Below are positions 15,752 through 25,150 of a DNA stretch of 64,000 bases, one piece after another. Both the position numbers and the translations under genes were made by a program. The stretch is taken from assembly GCA_947500505.1 (NCBI GenBank), contig CANMSL010000005.1:186001-250000 (forward strand). The letters are read 5' to 3'. Numbering within the stretch: the first letter of the stretch is position 1; every line of letters starts with the position of its first letter. Source of the stretch: an uncultured Aquimarina sp. GTDB lineage: Bacteria; Bacteroidota; Bacteroidia; Flavobacteriales; Flavobacteriaceae. A model generated the notes under the pieces. It ran no database searches and had not been told where the DNA came from. It saw only the letters and a program-made list of their open reading frames with translations.

Positions 15752-18258
15752 TGAAAAGTTTTCTAAAACAACTTTTGGGTACGCAAACTACGAAAGCAAT
15801 CACAACCGTACAGATTGATCCCGAGATTCAGCTTTTTATCGATGCGCTGATGCAAGAAGTAACTGCTAATAGAGATGGGTATTATGCAGTAAAATTAAGT
15901 GATTCGCCAACATATAAAGCACTTAAAAAGAAACCAGCGGTATTTAGGAAAAAGGTCATATTTGCATTAATTCACTATAAAAACATAGAGTATTCGGGTA
16001 AAAATAGTACTTGGGGTACAAGTTATTATTGGGTGAAAGATGTTTTAACCAAGCTATTAAGCCTATCGATTCGGGCTGCAGATCTTCATTTTAGTCAGGA
16101 GGAAGTAGTAAAGATTATTGATGGTTTTGTTGCCACAAAAAGAGGTTATTTTCATGTGTCTGACTGGCCATTTATACCGTTGCTCAGTAAGATGGAGAAG
16201 TATGTACAAGAATATGGGCTATCTCCCGAAATTGAAAAAGGGTTGGCCTTACTAACCAAAAAAATAGCCAGAAAGAGAGAAGCATATGCAGATGAAGTTA
16301 AGATACTGGATCGCATCCGCCAGATAAAACAAGGTCCCACAGAATTTGCCATTGATCAGGAGGATCCATTAGGGAAAGCAATAGTATCAACAGCCAAATC
16401 ATTTAGAGGTAAGCAACAAAATATGTTTATAGCGCTGTTGCAGCATTTTGCAAAAGGAGCGTCAAAAAGTAGTCCTGCTAAGACGTGGCTTAAACATACC
16501 GATGATACAATAAAAGAGATTGGTGAGGATATGATCATTAATTCATATTTGGGGTGGATTTCTATTGTTATCGATGTACTCAAAAATATTCATAAGGATA
16601 AGAGTTATGAATTTCGTTTTGTTTCCGATGCTAATTTACAATTAGTACGCGCTGCCGTATGGTCTGCCGCAAAGATCAATGATGACCATCTTAATCAAGC
16701 CATAGAAGAATTAGGACTGTGGAGTTTTAAAAAACTACCTTCTTATGGTTCGGTAAGCGCCAAATTAGGAAATGCAACGATATATACATTCTCTCACTTA
16801 CCATATCAAGATGGTATTTCAAGACTCACCAAGTTTAGGATGAAAATTAAATATCCTTCTGTACAAACACTCATCGAAAAAGCTATTATGAGAGTAGCCG
16901 AGGCAGAAGGAAAGACCATGGATCAGATCGAAGAGTTGGCCGTGCAGGATTTTGGGTTAAATAATGAATATGAGATCATTCAAAAACTAGGTACCTATAA
17001 AGGTATTGTGGAAATAAAGAATAGTACTACTGTTTCTTTACTATGGGAAAATGAACAAGGAAAACAAATCAAGTCTATTCCTAAATTTATAAAGGATAAT
17101 CATCCCAACGAACTCAAAGAACTAAAGAAACAAGTCAAGGATATCCAATCCAGCCTTACAGCGCAGCGTAGCAGAATAGAAAAGATATTTATAGGTAAAC
17201 GTCAATGGACATTCTCACAGTGGAAAAAACTATACCTGGATCATCCATTACTGGCTTTTTTTGGCACTAAATTGATATGGAATTTCAAGCTAGCCGATAC
17301 AACCATACCAGCTATATATCATAATAATCAATTTATAAATCCTGATGGAGAAGTAACTCAGGATTTGAAGAATAGTACTGTTTCTTTATGGCATCCTGCC
17401 ACAGCTGAAGTAACAGAAGTGGAATACTGGAGGAATTGGCTGATGGCGCATCAGATACGACAACCATTTAAGCAAGCGCATCGCGAGATCTACCTGGTAA
17501 CGGATGCAGAACGAACTACCAACTCCTATTCTAATCGTTTTGCAGCACATATAATCAGGCAACATATTTTTAATGCATTATGTCGCGAACGTGGATGGCG
17601 CTATCAAATACAAGGACAATGGGATTCTTATAATACTCCTACCATCAAAATTCCGGCATGGAATTATAGGGCGGAATTTTGGGTAGAAGGGATCGATGGA
17701 TCTGCAAATGATATGGGTATATTTAATTATCTGCAAACAGATCAGGTGCGTTTTTATAGTGAAGAAGCACAAGTAAATATGGAGGATGTACCTACGATCC
17801 TGTTTTCTGAGATGATGAGAGATGTGGATTTGTTTGTTGGCGTAACGAGTATCGGTGCGGATCCAAATTGGCAAGATGGTGGACAAGAGGGATACCAACA
17901 GTATTGGACTAGTTATTCGTTTGGGGAATTAGCTACTAGTGGAGTTGAAAGAAAAAAACTACTGGAGACATTAATACCAAAACTCAAAATTAAAGATCAA
18001 TGTACTTTTGAAGGTAATTTTTTGGTTGTTAAAGGCGCTATCAGAACATACAAAATTCATGTAGGTAGTGGTAATATTTTGATGAAACCGAATGATCAAT
18101 ATTTATGTATTGTGGCGAATAGGTCTAAGAAAAGTGAATCCATATTTTTACCTTTTGAAGGGGATACTATGTTATCTATGATCCTGAGCAAGGCGCTGTT
18201 GCTTGCAGAAGATAAAAAGATCACCGATACTACTATCTTAAGTCAGATAAGAAGATAA
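15751..18258 (+). CDS. DUF4132 domain protein (MolR/YehI-like)
   Basis: 835 aa, no signal peptide. The N-terminal 450 residues are helical and HEAT-like in character. The rest carries DUF4132 features: WTFSQWKKLYLDHPLLAFFGTKLIW, HREIYLVTDAERTTNSYSNRF, a repeated W-rich segment, and the C-terminal YWTSYSFGELATSGVERKKLL followed by an LHxGS-like strand (YKIHVGSGNI). E. coli relatives are MolR and YehI, whose functions are poorly known. The gene is coupled to the 129-aa protein upstream and lies at the end of the plus-strand defence run. A defence role is possible but is not shown by the sequence. Confidence 0.8.
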   Translation: MKSFLKQLLGTQTTKAITTVQIDPEIQLFIDALMQEVTANRDGYYAVKLSDSPTYKALKKKPAVFRKKVIFALIHYKNIEYSGKNSTWGTSYYWVKDVLTKLLSLSIRAADLHFSQEEVVKIIDGFVATKRGYFHVSDWPFIPLLSKMEKYVQEYGLSPEIEKGLALLTKKIARKREAYADEVKILDRIRQIKQGPTEFAIDQEDPLGKAIVSTAKSFRGKQQNMFIALLQHFAKGASKSSPAKTWLKHTDDTIKEIGEDMIINSYLGWISIVIDVLKNIHKDKSYEFRFVSDANLQLVRAAVWSAAKINDDHLNQAIEELGLWSFKKLPSYGSVSAKLGNATIYTFSHLPYQDGISRLTKFRMKIKYPSVQTLIEKAIMRVAEAEGKTMDQIEELAVQDFGLNNEYEIIQKLGTYKGIVEIKNSTTVSLLWENEQGKQIKSIPKFIKDNHPNELKELKKQVKDIQSSLTAQRSRIEKIFIGKRQWTFSQWKKLYLDHPLLAFFGTKLIWNFKLADTTIPAIYHNNQFINPDGEVTQDLKNSTVSLWHPATAEVTEVEYWRNWLMAHQIRQPFKQAHREIYLVTDAERTTNSYSNRFAAHIIRQHIFNALCRERGWRYQIQGQWDSYNTPTIKIPAWNYRAEFWVEGIDGSANDMGIFNYLQTDQVRFYSEEAQVNMEDVPTILFSEMMRDVDLFVGVTSIGADPNWQDGGQEGYQQYWTSYSFGELATSGVERKKLLETLIPKLKIKDQCTFEGNFLVVKGAIRTYKIHVGSGNILMKPNDQYLCIVANRSKKSESIFLPFEGDTMLSMILSKALLLAEDKKITDTTILSQIRR

Positions 18259-18282
18259 GAGGATGCAAAAAATGATTAGAAT

Positions 18283-18387
18283 ATGATACCAATAGCGCTA
18301 CTGATAATAATATTAGTGTTTTTAGGAGCAAGTTCCAGAAACCCCAGATCCACTAAAAGATTTAAAAGGAGATATAAAGAAAGATAA
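18283..18387 (+). CDS. Possible 34-aa membrane peptide
   Basis: M-I-P-I-A-L-L-I-I-I-L-V-F-L-G-A forms one hydrophobic helix, followed by a strongly basic tail (KRFKRRYKER). That is a plausible single-pass or toxin-like peptide, 24 bp after the DUF4132 stop. It could equally be chance in a decaying region. Confidence 0.25.
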   Translation: MIPIALLIIILVFLGASSRNPRSTKRFKRRYKER

Positions 18388-18791
18388 GCAATCAAATACC
18401 TATCGGTCTTCGACCACCCTACTCAAGGAGGGAGCTTCTACTTTATGAGAAAAAAGAAAAATAAATCCATACAATCTCAAGTACTTATAATCCAGTAAAC
18501 TAAATTAGAGTGTTATTCTCCTCTATCGGCGTACAGGCTCTCGAGAAGAGAAATTTTAGATAAGCTATATTGTGATTGTATCGGAGTAAATTTCCTCTTG
18601 AGACTTGTGCTGAGCCCTGCGGTAAAATCAGGACAGACTTTGTCAGAGTAGAGGCCAAGGGTGCATTATAGTCTGAGATAGTAGTCACGATCCTTATAAA
18701 GCATCCCTTTAAATCTCGCCATTCCATTTAAAACCATTAATTTTGATGTTGAAGAAATCAATAAACCATTTGATTTCATAAAAAGAAAAGC
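18388..18791. other. Gene-free stretch with degenerate REP-like sequence
   Basis: About 400 bp. Short pieces such as GGCTCTCGAGAAGAG near 18535 and TTGAGACTTGTGCTGAGCCC near 18598 resemble the repeat cores found in hsdM and near 22-23 kb. No gene is supported here; the 75-codon minus-strand frame at 18500-18727 is made of this repeat. Confidence 0.4.
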
Positions 18792-20864
18792 ATGATTAAA
18801 AACATAATTCTATTTATCGGTTTTTTACTGATAGCTTCTTGTAATGGCCTACAAAACCAAGAAAACAATTGCCTAAAGAATACCCCAAAGATTAAAGAGG
18901 ACAACATACTATTAACTTCAATAGACACACTTACCCTGAGTGCATCTAAATCCTTTTTAGAAGACCAATACAATAGCATAGAAACTTTAATTGACTTTTC
19001 TGAATCAAATCTTGAATTTTCATTGACTGTCGGAGAAGTAACAAGTGAAGAGGAACCCAAATTCAGTGATTCTTATTATCGGATGTTGCCCTCAGATACA
19101 ATAGAAAGTAAATTGGACACCTATATGAACAAGTTGTTTCTGATGCAGGAAATTCAATACCCCGAGTCCCGTCTACGAATTCCGTTTGAGCCCTATAATT
19201 TTAGTATGAAACTAATGAATGATTTTTGGGAAGATGATAATAATATACCTAAGGTAACAGTAAATACTATATTTTACGGTGACCAAACAAGTGCACACGA
19301 CACAGCTTTGTTTCAGAAAGACTCTTATAGGTCATTAGCAACACAGATACCATCCTCTAAATACATCGATAGCATTGAGGTCCAGGTATCTTACGCATAT
19401 CCTATAATGAAAGAAATACTAGTACTGCAAAAAGAAACTAAAACGGAATTGCCCGACGGATCCTTAGTAGTAGCTGGTATCTCAGGAAATACGGTAAGTC
19501 TTCAGTACCCTAATAATATGCACGAAAAAATAGTAGCGGTAGAAGGGGTACACGAAAGTGATAACTATTTAGTGTCAACAGGGAGTTCAGGTAGTACACG
19601 ACCTACTGAAGAAATGATAGCGTATCTAAAGTGCTTTAATAATACACTTAGCACAGCCGTTGATAAGATCGAAAATAAGGAAATAGACGCTAAGGAGGTA
19701 TTGCGCAGTTTTTTATTACAAAATGTGGCGCAAGCACCTAAAAATGATCAACTAAGACTACAAAGATTTCAGTTTTCGGGAACCGTAAAGAAGGCTAAAA
19801 TCTATGTACAAACCGGAGTTTCTGAGGAAATAAATAGATCATTGGTACTAAAAAAGTCAGAAGGCGATCAAAAACCTACCAATGGTTATTACCTGGCGAT
19901 CGATAAACAAACACAGAAAAAAGGGCTTGTTGATGATACAGGAGAGTGGGCTATTCGCCCACAATATGAGAACTTACTTATGATGAATGATTATTATTAC
20001 TCAGGCGGCTATAAAGATAATTTCAATCAATTATATTGGTTAAACACAAAAGAGAATAAGCTAGAACATGTGAGTTATGTATTGGATGAGGCCCAAATCT
20101 ATCCGGATAATCTCGTAAATATAGAAAAGATAACCAATGGACCGGAAGGGGTGATCAATGCAAAAACAGGGAGGATGATTATTCCTATGAAATATGATTA
20201 TATCCGTCCGCAAGAGGGCTTTTTTATTACGGACCTAAATAATAAGGAAGGACTGTATGATAAAAAGGGTAGAAATATATTACCGGAAATATTCAATTCT
20301 ATTGCTATAAGTGATGACTTCTTCTATGTTTCAAAGAAAACCAGTAATTCTTATTACGATAAGGATGTCTATACGCTAAAAGGTTTGAGTATTAAAAAAA
20401 GCAAATGGAACGATTATGATGAATTCTTTGGAAAAGACGGTTTGTTATTAGTGAAATATAACTATAAGAAAAACAATGTTCGTTATTCTGACTACGTAGG
20501 TTTCATTAACAAGAATGGAAAAACGATCATTAGCACCAAGAAATATGAACAAGTGCAGCCTTTTTCTAATGGTCTTGCTGCTGTAAAAAATAAGAAAGAT
20601 AAAATGTGGGGTTATATCAATACGAAAGGTAAACTGGTGATTCCGTTTCTTTATGATAAGGCGCACCCTTTTCAGGAAAGGTATGCGTATGTCGTTAAAA
20701 ATAGAGAAGCACTATTAATCGATAGCAATAACAAGGTTTTCAAAAAGTTACCGGATACGTATAACAGCGCTACGCTACCATTAGACAGTAATAAAGCAAT
20801 CTACCGTTTATCCAATGGTGAGACCTATGACGCTGATGGTAATTTAGTCGAAAGAATTAAGTAA
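18792..20864 (+). CDS. WG-repeat lipoprotein
   Basis: 690 aa with a lipoprotein signal (LLIASC, Cys17). The first half is unrecognised and contains a long acidic region. From about residue 360 it holds WG-type repeats: KKGLVDDTGEWAIRPQYENL, then VINAKTGRMIIPMKYDYI, GLYDKKGRNILPEIFNSI, YVGFINKNGKTIISTKKYEQ, and MWGYINTKGKLVIPFLYDKA. WG repeats form beta structures in exported proteins, often of unknown role. The neighbours are decayed genes and repeats. It is intact and starts at a good ATG. Confidence 0.8.
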   Translation: MIKNIILFIGFLLIASCNGLQNQENNCLKNTPKIKEDNILLTSIDTLTLSASKSFLEDQYNSIETLIDFSESNLEFSLTVGEVTSEEEPKFSDSYYRMLPSDTIESKLDTYMNKLFLMQEIQYPESRLRIPFEPYNFSMKLMNDFWEDDNNIPKVTVNTIFYGDQTSAHDTALFQKDSYRSLATQIPSSKYIDSIEVQVSYAYPIMKEILVLQKETKTELPDGSLVVAGISGNTVSLQYPNNMHEKIVAVEGVHESDNYLVSTGSSGSTRPTEEMIAYLKCFNNTLSTAVDKIENKEIDAKEVLRSFLLQNVAQAPKNDQLRLQRFQFSGTVKKAKIYVQTGVSEEINRSLVLKKSEGDQKPTNGYYLAIDKQTQKKGLVDDTGEWAIRPQYENLLMMNDYYYSGGYKDNFNQLYWLNTKENKLEHVSYVLDEAQIYPDNLVNIEKITNGPEGVINAKTGRMIIPMKYDYIRPQEGFFITDLNNKEGLYDKKGRNILPEIFNSIAISDDFFYVSKKTSNSYYDKDVYTLKGLSIKKSKWNDYDEFFGKDGLLLVKYNYKKNNVRYSDYVGFINKNGKTIISTKKYEQVQPFSNGLAAVKNKKDKMWGYINTKGKLVIPFLYDKAHPFQERYAYVVKNREALLIDSNNKVFKKLPDTYNSATLPLDSNKAIYRLSNGETYDADGNLVERIK

Positions 20865-21032
20865 AGTTAGAAAACCTCCCTTTCCATAGTCCTTTTATAG
20901 TCCCGCACGCGGACCAGGCAGTATTAGGAGGGGTATGACTTTTCATTACCATTTCTTTTATAATATACAGTTGGATTAAATCATATTTCTAATTGATGTG
21001 TAGAAACTTGTAAAACCACTTGGAATCATAAA

Positions 21033-21055
21033 AATAAAACCTTGTTTGAGTAATG
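21033..21055 (+). repeat. Second copy of the 3' end of the GldL-like gene
   Basis: The 23 bases here match 15202-15224 at 22 of 23 positions and cover the codons NKTLFE, the stop and the following ATG. This marks an old duplication of the gene pair. Confidence 0.5.
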
Positions 21056-21360
21056 CAAAACGTTGATTGGCCATTGCTATTATTCACACTAGTACTAGTG
21101 GGTATATTGATAGGTTTTTTGTTTAAGCCTTAATGTCCACGATGTAAAGCGAAGTTCTACTTCATAAAACATCTAAGAAAAATGATTTGAGGACAGACCT
21201 TTCTTATCCACATCAACATATCTACCGAAAGTATTATCAATGCAGAAAATGCGAGCGTCAATGGTATGAAGAAAAAAAAGAAGTGATCTCGGAGATATGT
21301 ATTAAAGTAATAAAGCATAAAAAAAATCTAAAAAAAGAACATAGTAACGTAACATTTTAA
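21053..21360 (+). pseudogene. Decayed membrane protein with zinc ribbon
   Basis: The frame opens MQNVDWPLLLFTLVLVGILI, a single membrane helix, then meets a TAA at 21131-21133 and continues CPRCKAKFYFIKHLRK in the same frame. At 21177-21183 the A run is one base short; adding an A restores NDLRTDLSYPHQHIYRKYYQ, then CRKCERQWYEE and a TAA at 21358-21360. CPRC and CRKC would form a four-Cys zinc ribbon. With one stop and one frameshift it is probably dead. The upstream 23 bp repeat the tail of the GldL-like gene, so the pair was duplicated. Confidence 0.55.
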
Positions 21361-21454
21361 GCAATCGCGATACTAATTAATAGTCAATGTATATATAATC
21401 TAAGCAATAATTGGGTTTAGTAACTACTTATTGTAAAAATCAATTTTAGCTATA

Positions 21455-21754
21455 ATGAACAGTCAAAAAGCTTTTAAATATGCACTCATTAGTATAGGAA
21501 TGATGGGGCTATTGATCACAATAACGTTATTATCCATAATAACAGAATTTAGTCTTTACTCAGAAATATTAGGAGCTTTGGTAATAATCATCGGTTGTAT
21601 TGCTATTATTGGATTGGTTTTTTCTTTAAAAGGCATAAAAGACAAGAACAGTTTTAAAAAAATAATCGCCTTGATTGTCAACTTAAGTATTGTCGTTTTA
21701 TTTATCTCCGTAATGCTGGCTAATATGATGGACATTTACCAGTTTTTACAATAA
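21455..21754 (+). CDS. Small membrane protein of unknown function
   Basis: 99 aa with three predicted membrane helices (about 10-30, 36-58 and 70-94) and a short basic loop (KGIKDKNSFKK). No family recognised. It stands alone between decayed genes. Confidence 0.55.
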   Translation: MNSQKAFKYALISIGMMGLLITITLLSIITEFSLYSEILGALVIIIGCIAIIGLVFSLKGIKDKNSFKKIIALIVNLSIVVLFISVMLANMMDIYQFLQ

Positions 21755-22138
21755 CCAAGTACAGGTTATCATAAGCAGCACTTTATAATCAATTAGACAC
21801 TATAATGCTTGAAGATTTGGTATTTGGCGTTGTTTTGACAGTTGTGATCCTTCATATACTATTGGAGTATTACAGTGATTGACCAAATGCTAGCGGTCGT
21901 TGAGGCACTCGAAACAAAAGCGGACTTCGGACTTCGGTTTTGTTTCGAGTGCCTCAACCTCCGATAACGGTAAAAATCACAAATAGTATCCGAAGGGTGA
22001 GGCTCTCGAACCCTGAGTTTCCTCCGCAGGCGAATGGGTATCGAACTGCTTATTAATCCTGATTAACCAAACTTTGACGCCGCGATCACTAAGTATCGCT
22101 AAGAGTGAGTTTGATGAAGCACATTACCAGAAGTGATT
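21755..22138. other. Intergenic region holding repeat copy A
   Basis: Besides the repeat there is a 25-codon frame at 21805-21882 (MLEDLVFGVVLTVVILHILL), hydrophobic and of doubtful status. Its stop codon lies in the first bases of repeat copy A. Nothing else is supported. Confidence 0.4.
21877..22050. repeat. REP-like repeat, copy A, with a perfect 21-bp inverted repeat
   Basis: The arms lie at 21899-21919 and 21938-21958 and are exact reverse complements. The 18-nt loop contains the direct repeat GGACTTCGGACTTCGG. Single-stranded DNA or RNA from this site would fold into a long hairpin. The wider unit, from GATTGACCAAATGCTAGCGG to GGGTATCGAA, recurs as copy B at 22941-23110. Confidence 0.75.
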
Positions 22139-22600
22139 CTAAACGATATCATCCAGTGTTTTGATGGTATACAGCGAAGTCTCAATTTCTGTAATTTGAT
22201 TTTGAATTTTGTCGTAGTACTTTTCTGTTTTTGCTAATTTTTGAATCTGATCTTTGTATTCTTTATAACTGGCTTCTTCGCCGCGTAGACATTCTTGTAG
22301 AATAATTTCATCTGTATTGCTGAGCAATGTGGTCTTAATATCAATCCACATTCTATGCCCCATAGCCTTTAGAGATCCAAATGCCTTGGGTGTTATGTTT
22401 AAAGCTCTTAATTCATAATCAATTTCGGTTACAAACTTAGCACGCTGAGCAGCTTTCTGTAATAACCAATCTTTTAACTTAGGGTTTTTTGCTTTTTGCA
22501 GTACTTCTTTAAAACCTTCTTCTGCATCATAATTTTTTTCTAATAAAGACTGTAATGCTTTAATATCTTCTCTTTCTTCTGAAATACTCATATCCATCAT
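22139..22600 (-). CDS. PA2169-family four-helix-bundle protein (DUF2383)
   Basis: 153 aa, soluble and almost wholly helical. It fits the PA2169/DUF2383 group, ferritin-like bundles often seen in stress-related loci: KALQSLLEKNYDAEEGFKEV near the start, then LKDWLLQKAAQRAKFVTEID and ECLRGEEASYKEYKDQI. The function of the family is not established. The second or third Met may be the real start. It stands alone and points away from the neighbouring genes. Confidence 0.75.
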   Translation of the reverse strand: MMDMSISEEREDIKALQSLLEKNYDAEEGFKEVLQKAKNPKLKDWLLQKAAQRAKFVTEIDYELRALNITPKAFGSLKAMGHRMWIDIKTTLLSNTDEIILQECLRGEEASYKEYKDQIQKLAKTEKYYDKIQNQITEIETSLYTIKTLDDIV

Positions 22601-22844
22601 TTTATGTAGTTATGAACTCCCATAAAAGGAGCTCTCGTATAGATACAAAGATTGATAGAATTGGAAGTAGTTATTACTTCTTTCCCTATTTTGATTAACT
22701 CATTAGAAATAACAACCTCTTTTTTAATGAGAGTTGGTTTGATTTAGTGGTTTGAAATAATTACCAATTTCTTCAAAAATTATGTAAAGAAGATAACGCT
22801 CTATTTCCACACCTAAAAAAATAAGTGTTACCAAAGGGATATCG

Positions 22845-22925
22845 AGATAAAGAGACTTCGGTTTTGAGAGCTTCAGTCTCCAAACCAGTTCCGAAGGGTG
22901 AGACTTCGAGAGCCTCAGTCCCCCC
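22845..22925. repeat. REP-like fragments beside copy B
   Basis: GAGACTTCGGTTTTGAGAGC followed by TTCAGTCTC, and CCGAAGGGTGAGACTTCGAG followed by AGCCTCAGTC, share the cores of copies A and B. GAGACT and AGTCTC form a short inverted repeat. Confidence 0.5.
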
Positions 22926-22940
22926 AATAGGAATAACTCT

Positions 22941-23110
22941 GATTAACCAAATGCTAGCGGTCGTTGAGGTACTCGAAATGAAAGCGGATTTCGGACTTCG
23001 GTTTCGAGCGCCTCAACCTCTGATAGCGGTGAAAATCACAAATAGTATCCGAAGGGTGAGGCTCTCGAACCCTGAGATTCCTACACAGATGGACGGGTAT
23101 CGAAGTGCTG
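22941..23110. repeat. REP-like repeat, copy B
   Basis: This copy matches copy A (21877-22050) over about 170 bp: GATTAACCAAATGCTAGCGG, the hairpin region, AAAATCACAAATAGTATCCGAAGGGTGAGGCTCTCGAACCCTGAG (given in parts) and GGGTATCGAA. Its hairpin is imperfect and a few bases shorter. The 101-codon frame at 22825-23130 is just this repeat and is not a gene. Confidence 0.7.
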
Positions 23111-23330
23111 CCGAAGTACAGTACTTATAGTAAAGCCTTTGGCAACAGCAACGGATTCATATACAAAAAGCTTCTATTTTTAAAAAAGTGAGCTGTGATT
23201 AGCTAGTGCGAAACGCAGGGTTTAAAATCCTCTTAAATCCCCACCAGAAATGGATAGGTGTATTTCTGAATCTTTTTTTTATTAAACAAAAGGAATTGTA
23301 CATTTATTTACTTAAAATTCATATAACTTA

Positions 23331-23828
23331 ATGAGGAGAATATTACTTTATATACTTACTGTTAGTTTGACCATATCTGGTATGTCACAGTCCAACAATA
23401 CAGTTGATAACACTGAAAACACGAATAATAAAAAATCAAAACTTCCCATATTCCTACAGGAACCTAGTCAACAAGAAAGGAACAAGTTTTTTAAAAAATT
23501 AGAAACTAATAATTTATCTGATGATGAGTTTGCTATTATAGGTAAAAAAGAAGTTGGCGGTATCACTTATATTTCTGCCTATAGTAACCTGAAGTTTGGG
23601 ATGGCCCTCGTAGCGGCTGCAAAACATATATCTGAAGATAAGAAAAAAATAGATAGACTAGTGCTGTTGTATTATAATAGGACAAAAGTTCCAACTTCGG
23701 AGCAGTTGAAAGTTGAGGAAAACAGATTGAATGATGGACTGATGGGACTAATCGGGCAAACTTCTAAAGGAAAATTATTCATCCGGATGTACTATCCCAG
23801 AATTGGCTTTGTGGATTCTGAAAAATAA
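23331..23828 (+). CDS. Secreted protein of unknown function
   Basis: 165 aa with a signal peptide (LLYILTVSLTISGMSQS). The mature protein is charged and helical, with LPIFLQEPSQQERNKFFKKL and a later YYPRIGFVD tail. No family recognised. It stands alone. Confidence 0.6.
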   Translation: MRRILLYILTVSLTISGMSQSNNTVDNTENTNNKKSKLPIFLQEPSQQERNKFFKKLETNNLSDDEFAIIGKKEVGGITYISAYSNLKFGMALVAAAKHISEDKKKIDRLVLLYYNRTKVPTSEQLKVEENRLNDGLMGLIGQTSKGKLFIRMYYPRIGFVDSEK

Positions 23829-24024
23829 TTAATTCAGGGTGAAATGCTTTTTCTTCTTGCTGCCAAAATGTTTTTTGATTAACTATACCTTACAAAAGTC
23901 AAACTATCGTGCTCTAATCAATCGTTTTTGAACTCTTTAAGATTAATTTATCTTCTGCTGTTAAATACTGGTTAAATGATACATTGTCCTTGTAAAAAAA
24001 TGAATACAAGCGTATCTTTTATCT

Positions 24025-24666
24025 ATGGAAAAAATATTAGTAGTCGGTGCAACAGGCACCACAGGAAATAGCGTCATTAATGAATTACAAAATAATAAAA
24101 ACTATGAACCCATCGCGATGGTACGTAAACCGGATCAACAAGCTCAGTTTGAGCAAAAAGGTGTAAAAACCATTCTTGGTGATCTTACTGAAGATGTGAC
24201 TCACGTTACGAAAGGAGTGGATAAGGTAATTTTTGCCGCAGGTTCTAAAGGGAAAGCTTTAGACACGGTTGATCGTAAGGGTGCTATGAAAATCGTAGAT
24301 GCTTCAAAACGTCATAAAGTGCAAAAGTTTGTTATGCTCAGTTCTATAGGAGCAGATCAACCACAACAATCTGATGATTTACAAGAGTATTTGCAGGCAA
24401 AAAAAGACGCTGATGAATATCTTGGCAACAGTGGCTTGGATTTTACGATCGTAAGACCCGGCGCATTGAACAATAATTCTCCCACTGGGAAAATCACCAT
24501 AAGTACGAACCTGGCTCAAAAAGAAGGATCGATCCCAAGAGGAGACGTAGCAAAGGTATTGGTGCATAGCCTTAAAGATTCAATTGCTAATCGCGAGGTG
24601 TTTGAAATTCTAAATGGAGAACAGCAAATAGAAGAAGCTGTGATGACCATACCAGGTGTCAATTAA
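24025..24666 (+). CDS. NAD(P)-binding atypical short-chain dehydrogenase-like protein
   Basis: 213 aa. The N-terminus has the dinucleotide-binding loop VVGATGTTGNSVI, typical of NAD(P)H-binding proteins of the PF13460 type. It is followed by AMVRKPDQ, GDLTEDVT, VIFAAGSKG, VMLSSIGAD and VRPGALNN, all usual positions in this fold. The classical YxxxK pair is not in its standard place, as is common in the atypical group, which includes flavin reductases and sugar-nucleotide enzymes. Substrate unknown. Single gene. Confidence 0.8.
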   Translation: MEKILVVGATGTTGNSVINELQNNKNYEPIAMVRKPDQQAQFEQKGVKTILGDLTEDVTHVTKGVDKVIFAAGSKGKALDTVDRKGAMKIVDASKRHKVQKFVMLSSIGADQPQQSDDLQEYLQAKKDADEYLGNSGLDFTIVRPGALNNNSPTGKITISTNLAQKEGSIPRGDVAKVLVHSLKDSIANREVFEILNGEQQIEEAVMTIPGVN

Positions 24667-24739
24667 ATTTTTTTAGCGCTGCTTAGCATAACAATTGATA
24701 AAAGAACCTCGAATCCTGTAGGTTAATCTTGCAGGATTT

Positions 24740-25150
24740 TTAGTTGCATATCTCGTTTCTGGTAAAGGAGATACGTTTCTTGTTTATCTCTATTCCATAA
24801 AAGAAAAACGTGCCGAGAAAATATAACCCTACATCCACCCAATCCGCGGTATATCTGATTGTATATTTTGGTAGATACCATTCAAAATAAAAGGCATATC
24901 CCAAGGTGATTAGTAAAATCAAGGGAAGTGGTAATAGCAGCATAGGATCACTTTTTAATTTTCTTACCGCATGCTGACATACATAAAGAACAATGGGCAT
25001 ACATAAAAAGTCATTGGTATAGTATTGCAGGATCATAGGCAGACGAATGTATAATTGCTGAAAACTATAGATAGTTATGGCAATGAAGCAAAATATCAGA
25101 AAGTAATGACGATAAAAAAAAACAGCGGCTATTTTTACTATTCTTCTCAT
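24740..25150 (-). CDS. Small multi-pass membrane protein
   Basis: 136 aa from the ATG at 25150, with about four membrane helices. A longer frame extends to 25213, but the ATG at 25150 overlaps the TAA of the upstream zinc-ribbon gene (TAATG), and the extra residues are poor in coding character, so I use the shorter start. The segment FLCMPIVLYVCQHAVRKL and the later YTADWVDVGLYFLGTFFFY resemble VanZ-like or 'magnesium citrate transporter' small proteins of Bacteroidetes. The resemblance is weak. Confidence 0.6.
   Translation of the reverse strand: MRRIVKIAAVFFYRHYFLIFCFIAITIYSFQQLYIRLPMILQYYTNDFLCMPIVLYVCQHAVRKLKSDPMLLLPLPLILLITLGYAFYFEWYLPKYTIRYTADWVDVGLYFLGTFFFYGIEINKKRISFTRNEICN

Larger units (their letters stand above)
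22601..23330. other. Gene-free stretch of about 730 bp
   Basis: It holds the fragments at 22845-22925 and repeat copy B. The rest is AT-rich with no supported gene. Confidence 0.5.

Noticed and set aside
18500..18727. Minus-strand ORF of 75 codons
   Set aside because: It lies in degenerate repeat sequence with no coding character.
22724..22927. Minus-strand ORF of 67 codons (RLSKSHPSELV-like)
   Set aside because: The residues are the known reading of REP cores, not a conserved protein.
22825..23130. ORF of 101 codons
   Set aside because: It is the translation of REP-like repeat copy B and its flanking fragments.
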